Assembly: GCA_017451915.1 (NCBI GenBank)
Contig: JAFTNJ010000039.1
Span: forward strand, 96,463-160,462
Length of the DNA: 64,000 nucleotides
From: Clostridia bacterium
Lineage (GTDB): Bacteria > Bacillota > Clostridia > Oscillospirales > CAG-272
Reading direction: 5' to 3'
The position numbers and the translations under genes are program-made. A model generated the notes under the pieces. The model searched no databases. It saw only the letters and a program-made list of their open reading frames with translations, and was not told where the DNA came from. The stretch's first letter is position 1; every line of letters starts with the position of its first letter. Below are positions 60,232-64,000 of the stretch, piece after piece.

Positions 60232-61692
60232 ATGAACAACCTTCTGTTCCCCGGCCAAGGGGCACGCGCCGTCCTTTCCAAGGACCTGCTGTACCATTTG
60301 TCGGCCGACCGCGCCCTGGAGGTCCTGTGCCCCGACCTGCACCGCAGGGAAGCACTTTGGAAGGAGCTTTCCGCTCCCGCCGCGGATCCCGCAGAGATCA
60401 CTCTGCGCCAGGAAATTTTGCAGGACTTTTTAAAGGATCCCCTCCTGCTTTCGGACCTTTCGGATCTTTTGGAGCGTTTTTGCGCTTTGCGAGCCTCTCA
60501 CGAGCAACAGCGGCGGGAGGAGGCACGCGCGGCGGGAAAGGGCAACGAGGCCAACGCCAAGCAGCTGCTGGAATCCACCGCCCTGACCCTCAAGCGTTGC
60601 CTGCTCTTTCTGCAGGCCATGGGGGAGATCTTAGAAAAGGCATCCCCCGTCTCCCGGGGATTGACCGCGCTTCGGGAGCGTATGCGCGCTCTGACCACGC
60701 CCACGGCTTTTGCCGAGCTGGTACAGCTCTGCGCAACGCTGGAAAGCTTTCCGGCCCGCGGCTTTGTGGATCAAAGCTTTTGCTTGAACGACGAGGGACA
60801 GATCTGCGGCGCGTTCCTGGTTTCCCACCGGGATCTGCAGATCACCGATCCCACCCTGATAACCAAAAAAGGATGGTTCCGCCGTCGGGAAGAGCCTACC
60901 GCAGGCCCCACGGGTTGCCTGGACGTCACGGCATTCTTTCGTCCCAATTCCACACGGGAGGCCCTGTTGGCTACCCCGCTGTGGGATCTTGCAAAGCAGT
61001 TATCGGGCTACGCACAGGCATTGTTTGAGGAATTTTGCCCGTATCAGTCCACCTTGACCTTCTACGAGGGTGCCCTGGACTACTGCCGATGCCTGACCGA
61101 GAAGGGCGTCTCCTTCTGTTTCCCCTCGGTCAACGAGACCGCCACGGAGTTTTGCGAGCTGCGGGATCTCTTTCTTCTCTCCCGCGCCCGGAACGGAGGA
61201 GAGGTGATTCCTTACCGCCTGTCGGCGGCCAAGGACACCCAAATTGCGGTTTTTGGTGCCAACGGCAGCGGAAAGACCGTCTTTTTGCGGGCGGTGGGCA
61301 CGGCCCAGCTGCTCTTTCAGGCAGGTCTCCCCATTCCCGCGCGAGAAGCAACCATGACGGTGCGCTCCGGCCTCTTTTCCCAGTTCTCCGAGGCCGAAAA
61401 GGAGCTGGCCGACGCCGAAAAAACCGGCCGCTTTGAGCAGGAGGCGCGGGAGATCGCAGAAATGCTCGAAGCCCTTGCCCCCGGTGCCCTGGTGCTTTTG
61501 AACGAGACCTTTCAGACCACCGCCTACGGAGAGGGCGCACAGGGTCTGCTTCCCATTCTGCGGTATTTTGCAAGCCACGGCATCGGTTATCTTTTAGTGT
61601 CCCACCTGCGGGACCTGGAGGAGCCCCTGGCACGGGAGGGCGTCGCCATTCTGCATACCGCCAAAGGCTATCAATTACAACGAATCCCATAA
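60232..61692 (+). CDS. MutS-family ATPase, MutS-V domain (second of a pair)
   Basis: 486 residues, a distant paralogue of the gene before it. Helical N-terminal part, then MutS-V with Walker A FGANGSGKTVFLRAVG (about 342-357) and Walker B ALVLLNETFQTTAYGE, again with Asn-Glu, and LLVSHLRDL. Pairs of such subunits may form a heterodimer, as MutS homologues do, but this is inference. AAGGAGGGG and start are four bases past the previous stop. No Smr nuclease and no mismatch-binding domain are seen. Confidence 0.83.
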   Translation: MNNLLFPGQGARAVLSKDLLYHLSADRALEVLCPDLHRREALWKELSAPAADPAEITLRQEILQDFLKDPLLLSDLSDLLERFCALRASHEQQRREEARAAGKGNEANAKQLLESTALTLKRCLLFLQAMGEILEKASPVSRGLTALRERMRALTTPTAFAELVQLCATLESFPARGFVDQSFCLNDEGQICGAFLVSHRDLQITDPTLITKKGWFRRREEPTAGPTGCLDVTAFFRPNSTREALLATPLWDLAKQLSGYAQALFEEFCPYQSTLTFYEGALDYCRCLTEKGVSFCFPSVNETATEFCELRDLFLLSRARNGGEVIPYRLSAAKDTQIAVFGANGSGKTVFLRAVGTAQLLFQAGLPIPAREATMTVRSGLFSQFSEAEKELADAEKTGRFEQEAREIAEMLEALAPGALVLLNETFQTTAYGEGAQGLLPILRYFASHGIGYLLVSHLRDLEEPLAREGVAILHTAKGYQLQRIP

Positions 61693-61711
61693 AGGAATTG
61701 CGAGAATCAAC

Positions 61712-63619
61712 ATGCTGATCAAAGAACACACCAAATTGGAGCAGGGGCTGGCGCCCCGGCTGGAAAAATGGGCGGACGGTATCCGCGCCGACGGGCTGGG
61801 AGCCTTCCCCCACGGCAGCGTCCTGCGCTTCCTCTTTCATATTCCCCGCCGTCTTGGGGTGGCGGCCACCGTCCTGCGCATTGCTCCCGATGGGGGCGAG
61901 GGACGGGACTACCCCTTTGCCTTTGTGGAAAGGGAGGGAAGTGAGGATCTCTACGAGCTGACCCTGGAGAGCCGCGCGCTGTGCGGCGATGGGGAGAGCG
62001 GCCTCTTTTTCTACGAGTTTCTCTTTCTGCGGGGCGTGGACACCCTGTTTTCGGATAGCGTCAACAACGTGGATTTCACCCTTTCGCCCACCTCGGCCAA
62101 CCATTTCCGTCTGCTGATCCATCGGGCCGATTTTCATCCTCCCCGTTGGTTTATGGGGGGCACCATGTACCACATCTTTGTGGACCGCTTCTTTTGCGGC
62201 GAGGGTCCGGTGATCCAAAAGGAAAGCTCCGAGATCAATCCCGATTGGGAGAACGGAATTCCCCAGTACGCTTTGCGCGCCGGGGAGCCCCTTTCCAATA
62301 ATATCTTTTTTGGAGGCAACCTCTGGGGCGTGGCCCAAAAGCTGGACGAGCTGGAGGCCATGGGCGTAACGGTGCTCTACCTTTCTCCCGTGTTTGAGGC
62401 CTATTCCAACCACCGCTACGATACCGCCGATTACGAACGGATCGACGGCCTTTTGGGCGGCGAGGAGGCCTTTGACACCCTGATCGCCGAGGCCCACAAG
62501 CGGGGCATGAAGGTGATTTTGGACGGCGTGTTCAACCACACCGGTGACGATAGCGTTTACTTTAACCGCAAGGGAACCTACCCCGGCGAGGGAGCCTACC
62601 AATCCCGTCGCTCGCCTTATTCCGATTGGTTCCACTTTAAAAAATTCCCCACGGATTACGAATCCTGGTGGGGAATTGAGATCATGCCCCGACTGCAGCA
62701 CGCCAATCCCAAGTGCCGCCGCTATTTTACCGGAGAGGAGGGCATTGGTGCCAAATGGATCCGCCGCGGCATCGACGGCTGGCGTCTGGACGTGGCCGAC
62801 GAGCTCAACGACGATTTTCTCAACGAATTCCGTGCCACCGTGAAGGCCGAGAGCGGAGAGAACGCCATCATCATTGGCGAGGTCTGGGAGAACGCCGTGG
62901 ACAAGGTTTCCTACGGACGCCGCCGCAAGTATTTCTGGGGCAATCAGCTGGACAGCGTCATGAATTATCCCTTCCGCAACGCGGTGCTGGCCTTCCTCCT
63001 GGAGGGGGACGCCGAGGGATTCTACCACATTCTCACCGAGCTTTACGGAACCTATCCCGTGGAGGTGAGCAACAGCCTGATGAACCTGTTGGGCACCCAT
63101 GATACCGAGCGTTTTCTCACCCGTCTTGGGGAGGATCCCCGCGCCGAGGGGAAGGACAACGCCTATCTTTCCACCCTGCGGCTTTCCAAGCAACGCCGCG
63201 CCCTGGCATTGGAGCGCATGAAGGTGGCGTCGATATTGCAATTTACGGTCTTTGGCGTTCCGTCGGTCTACTACGGGGACGAGGTTGGCCTGGAGGGACA
63301 TCACGATCCCTTCTGCCGTATGCCCTATCCCTGGGGACGGGAGGATAAGGACCTGCAGACCCACTACCGCAAGCTGGGCGCCCTCCGTAGGGAGCACGCC
63401 GCCCTGTGCGACGGTAGCTTCCGCTTCCTGCACCACGATGCCCATTCCTTTGCCTACCTGCGGGAAAAGGACGACGACCGCGTTCTGGTGGCCGCCAACG
63501 CTTCAAACGAGCCCTTTGTGCTCTCCCTGCCCGTCGGAAAATGGCAAAACGCCCTGCAGGGCACCCGCCACGAAAAGACCTTGATCGTTCCTCCCGCCAC
63601 AGCCATTGTTTTGGTGTGA
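61712..63619 (+). CDS. GH13 alpha-glucanase (neopullulanase/cyclomaltodextrinase-like)
   Basis: 635 residues. An N-terminal beta-sandwich (about 30-140) is followed by a GH13 barrel with intact motifs: DGVFNH (region I), GWRLDVADE (region II, Asp nucleophile), IIGEVWEN (region III, Glu acid/base) and LGTHDTER (region IV, Asp). A C-terminal beta domain ends the chain. No signal peptide, so cytoplasmic; it should act on maltodextrins or debranched glycogen pieces made by the phosphorylase. It follows the second MutS-like gene by 19 bp, with AAAGGAA near the start. A strong terminator follows. Confidence 0.9.
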   Translation: MLIKEHTKLEQGLAPRLEKWADGIRADGLGAFPHGSVLRFLFHIPRRLGVAATVLRIAPDGGEGRDYPFAFVEREGSEDLYELTLESRALCGDGESGLFFYEFLFLRGVDTLFSDSVNNVDFTLSPTSANHFRLLIHRADFHPPRWFMGGTMYHIFVDRFFCGEGPVIQKESSEINPDWENGIPQYALRAGEPLSNNIFFGGNLWGVAQKLDELEAMGVTVLYLSPVFEAYSNHRYDTADYERIDGLLGGEEAFDTLIAEAHKRGMKVILDGVFNHTGDDSVYFNRKGTYPGEGAYQSRRSPYSDWFHFKKFPTDYESWWGIEIMPRLQHANPKCRRYFTGEEGIGAKWIRRGIDGWRLDVADELNDDFLNEFRATVKAESGENAIIIGEVWENAVDKVSYGRRRKYFWGNQLDSVMNYPFRNAVLAFLLEGDAEGFYHILTELYGTYPVEVSNSLMNLLGTHDTERFLTRLGEDPRAEGKDNAYLSTLRLSKQRRALALERMKVASILQFTVFGVPSVYYGDEVGLEGHHDPFCRMPYPWGREDKDLQTHYRKLGALRREHAALCDGSFRFLHHDAHSFAYLREKDDDRVLVAANASNEPFVLSLPVGKWQNALQGTRHEKTLIVPPATAIVLV

Positions 63620-63674
63620 GGTCATGAAAATCAAGGAACGGTATTGAAAAAACAAGAATTCTGCAAGCATAAAC

Positions 63675-63716
63675 ACACCCCCGCGCCGGTAAAAAAGAGC
63701 GCGGGGGTGTTTTAAT
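63675..63716 (+). terminator. Rho-independent terminator after the GH13 gene
   Basis: A perfect 12-bp stem ACACCCCCGCGC (63675-63686) pairs with 63699-63710, followed by TTTAATT. Confidence 0.9.
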
Positions 63717-63764
63717 TAAAAAAGAGAGCCGTGGTGTGTTGTCACATCGAAAACGTTCGTTTTA

Positions 63765-63990
63765 CGTGTCATCCTGAGCAAAGGCGCGAGACAAGGCGTG
63801 GAACGCCGGTCGAAGCGGGATCCATGAAGGATCACTGCCGGCTTGTTGTAGGAAAGTTGCTTTTGTTAGCACACGGGGAAAGCAAGAATCGTTACAAGAT
63901 CCCGTCACGCTATGCGTGCCGCCCTCCCATGGGTCGGGTTCGACTCCGAAAACGCCGCACCGTGGCGTTTTCTCCGCTCAGGATGACACG
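63765..63990 (-). repeat. Dispersed palindromic element with terminal inverted repeats (copy 2)
   Basis: It is bounded by CGTGTCATCCTGAGC (63765-63779) and its exact reverse complement (63976-63990). Read on the minus strand it has the order of copy 1: hairpin 1 (GAAAACGCC, 63948-63956, with 63964-63972), the CGAACCCGACC core, hairpin 2 (CACGC, 63906-63910, with 63914-63918) and GGGATCTTGTAACGA. Confidence 0.75.
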
Positions 63991-64000
63991 TTAATCGTTA

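Larger units (their letters stand above)
63620..64000. other. Gene-free right end of the window
   Basis: It holds the terminator of the GH13 gene and a copy of the CGTGTCATCCTGAG element. Short open frames here lie inside the repeat and are not supported. Confidence 0.75.

Noticed and set aside
63924-63950. A tRNA T-arm-like sequence (GGTTCGACTCC).
   Set aside because: No acceptor, D or anticodon arm can be folded around it. It belongs to the dispersed repeat.

Overview
The window looks like chromosome of a Gram-positive, Clostridia-type (Firmicutes) bacterium of fairly high GC, probably an uncultured gut or anaerobic lineage. Supporting signs are the GlgC/GlgD pair, AGGAGG-type ribosome binding sites, clear TTGACA-17-TATAAT promoters, many lipobox lipoproteins, parS sites of the TGTTTCACGTGAAACA type, and the absence of outer-membrane genes. 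No rRNA, tRNA, prophage, insertion sequence or CRISPR array was found.

Layout. 1-8.5 kb: a LysR regulator (cut by the window edge) coupled to a DUF554 membrane protein, then minus-strand housekeeping and surface genes (LysM-CAP protein, acyl-CoA/ACP ligase, cation efflux, MATE pump, YifB/ComM). 8.7-23.3 kb: a surface-protein region with a BspA-like leucine-rich lipoprotein, three tandem giant lipoproteins of about 1330-1360 residues each (GLUG-type beta-helix repeats, beta-sandwich, C-terminal metallo-beta-lactamase fold), a DUF3592-like protein and a collagen-like lipoprotein. 23.4-29.6 kb: an AraC regulator divergent from a GH16 gene, then a dehydratase / GH16 / SDR / UlaG-like lactonase operon, suggesting catabolism of a galactan- or anhydrosugar-containing glycan. 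29.8-32.4 kb: an XRE regulator with a glycine-repeat tail, an amidohydrolase and an RNase Z-like hydrolase. 32.6-36.2 kb: three tandem CE2-type SGNH esterase lipoproteins. 36.3-48.3 kb: a long minus-strand run with serS, parB, parA, three parS sites, rsmG, mnmG, ahcY, an AraC regulator, a large lipoprotein and alr. 48.5-63.6 kb: a small lipoprotein, a long noncoding leader, then a glycogen cluster (glgB-like, glgC, glgD, glgA, glgP), a membrane protein, two MutS-like ATPases and a GH13 enzyme. The last 380 bp hold a terminator and a dispersed repeat.

How the genes fit together. The glycogen cluster makes ADP-glucose (GlgC with its partner GlgD), polymerises it (GlgA) and degrades it (GlgP, GH13). 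Its GlgB homologue has lost the catalytic Asp and other active-site residues, so branching must come from elsewhere or this protein has another role. The AraC/GH16 region carries a direct repeat spaced 21 bp at its promoter, a plausible AraC-type operator. The parABS locus with rsmG and mnmG is the classical origin-neighbouring set, but mnmE, jag, yidC, rnpA and rpmH are not next to it.

Most unusual points: the tandem giant MBL lipoproteins, with phased TTTTTGG repeats at matching places upstream of two of their promoters; the apparent GlgB pseudoenzyme; two families of intergenic hairpin elements whose stems differ by compensatory changes between copies; a 14-bp motif found before mnmG, ahcY and alr; and two MutS-like ATPases inside the glycogen cluster.
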